A stretch of DNA of 64,000 nucleotides. Origin: Galdieria sulphuraria (taxonomy: Eukaryota; Rhodophyta; Bangiophyceae; Galdieriales; Galdieriaceae). Within the stretch, counting starts at the first letter, position 1, and the number at the start of each line of letters is the position of its first letter. Of the stretch, positions 63,468 to 64,000 are shown in pieces. Location: positions 213,739 through 277,738 of the forward strand of contig NW_005178471.1 in assembly GCF_000341285.1 (NCBI RefSeq). Reading direction: 5' to 3'. The translations under genes were made by a program, and so were the position numbers. The notes under the pieces are model-generated. The model had not been told where the DNA came from and ran no database searches. It saw only the letters and a program-made list of their open reading frames with translations.

Positions 63468-64000
63468 TGGGGTTTGTGGACTTAATAAAGTTACTTTTAG
63501 TGTTTGTTAGGATTCGTTTTGACTCGAGTCTAAAAAACTGCATTTTGAGAGAAAGAGTAGTTGGATTCCATTCTGGACCAAGTGACCTGTTTTTGTACAT
63601 AAAGAAGAGCCAGTGTTGTCAACGCTTTGAACTTGGCTCAAGTTTAGTACTGAAACTATTCCGTCTTTAATTTCCAACTAATTCATTGTTTTAGTTGGAC
63701 AAGTGTACTTTTATTATCTACGTTTCTTTGTAAAGTTCTGGAATTCATTCTTTCATAACCGTCCATCGAGTTCTCTTGAGCACTGAGTTCCTGGTAGACT
63801 TTAGTGTTTTTTTGTGTACCATTTTTTCTATCTTTTTGAAGTCTACACACTTTATGCAACACTTATTGTTGCTTCAACTTGTGGTATTATATGGAAACTT
63901 GAGATTTGCATTTTCGAGAAGAGAGCAAAGACAAAGGAGTTTAAGCTGTTGTTGAGTTCTAGCAGATCACTCCATTAGTTGCTCGCAAGTCCATTTAGTT
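63468..64000. other. Downstream stretch to the window edge, nothing recognised
   Basis: About 530 bp after the S9 peptidase stop with only short unsupported frames. It may hold the start of a gene beyond the edge. Confidence 0.5.

Noticed and set aside
1-64000. Viral copies, LTR elements, CRISPR arrays, rRNA or an organelle genome segment
   Set aside because: No reverse transcriptase, integrase, capsid, terminal repeats, spacer arrays or rRNA sequence was seen; genes are spliced nuclear-type throughout.

Overview
The window reads as nuclear DNA of a compact unicellular eukaryote. Protein genes lie on both strands, often with only 20 to 100 bp between coding regions, and most are interrupted by very short GT-AG introns, mostly 40 to 60 bp. 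The A+T-leaning base composition, tiny introns, plant-type ATP sulfurylase with a likely plastid leader, an RWP-RK domain and the general gene repertoire fit a Cyanidiophyceae red alga such as Galdieria. That assignment is inference; no rRNA or organelle marker lies in the window. I saw no viral element, CRISPR array, rRNA or tRNA.

Layout. 1-10.7 kb: the N-terminal part of a GBF1/GNOM-type ARF exchange factor runs off the left edge, followed by an NTF2-like protein, NOSIP head-to-head with PPP4R2, a SANT/Myb protein, TSR3 and an F-box/LRR protein. 11-24 kb: a drug/metabolite transporter whose stop codon overlaps the end of an adenylate kinase-NAD kinase fusion gene, a Slo/BK-type potassium channel gene of more than 20 exons, a DGAT2-family acyltransferase, ALG3 and PUS3. 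24-35 kb: a coiled-coil protein, an MTG1/RbgA-type GTPase, ETHE1 persulfide dioxygenase, an ABCB half transporter, a YrhK-like membrane protein and an isochorismatase-like protein. 35-48 kb: FANCM helicase (with one undetermined base at an exon end), ATP sulfurylase, a profilin, LAMTOR5, then a tight same-strand run (aminoalcohol phosphotransferase, lysine methyltransferase, TFIIA large subunit) with gaps of 26 and 27 bp. 47.6-64 kb: a WLM protease, a small unknown protein, mitochondrial-type KAS, a CitE-like lyase, SNF5 with a GATA finger, ChaC 21 bp away, a tandem two-domain GET3, NAC-beta/BTF3, an unknown protein, an RWP-RK gene with unresolved 5' exons, and an S9 oligopeptidase.

Most genes are unrelated housekeeping functions packed together. 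Loose themes are sulfur and thiol metabolism (ATP sulfurylase, ETHE1, ChaC), endomembrane and lipid work (ARF-GEF, ALG3, DGAT2, aminoalcohol phosphotransferase, GET3), and chromatin or transcription (TFIIA, SNF5, RWP-RK). The two most unusual architectures are the adenylate kinase-NAD kinase fusion, in which several kinase arginines are replaced, and the tandem GET3, in which two ATPase domains sit in one chain and both lack the zinc CxxC motif. Splice sites were placed by eye; for most genes the summed exon lengths give one open frame, which is the main check on the models.
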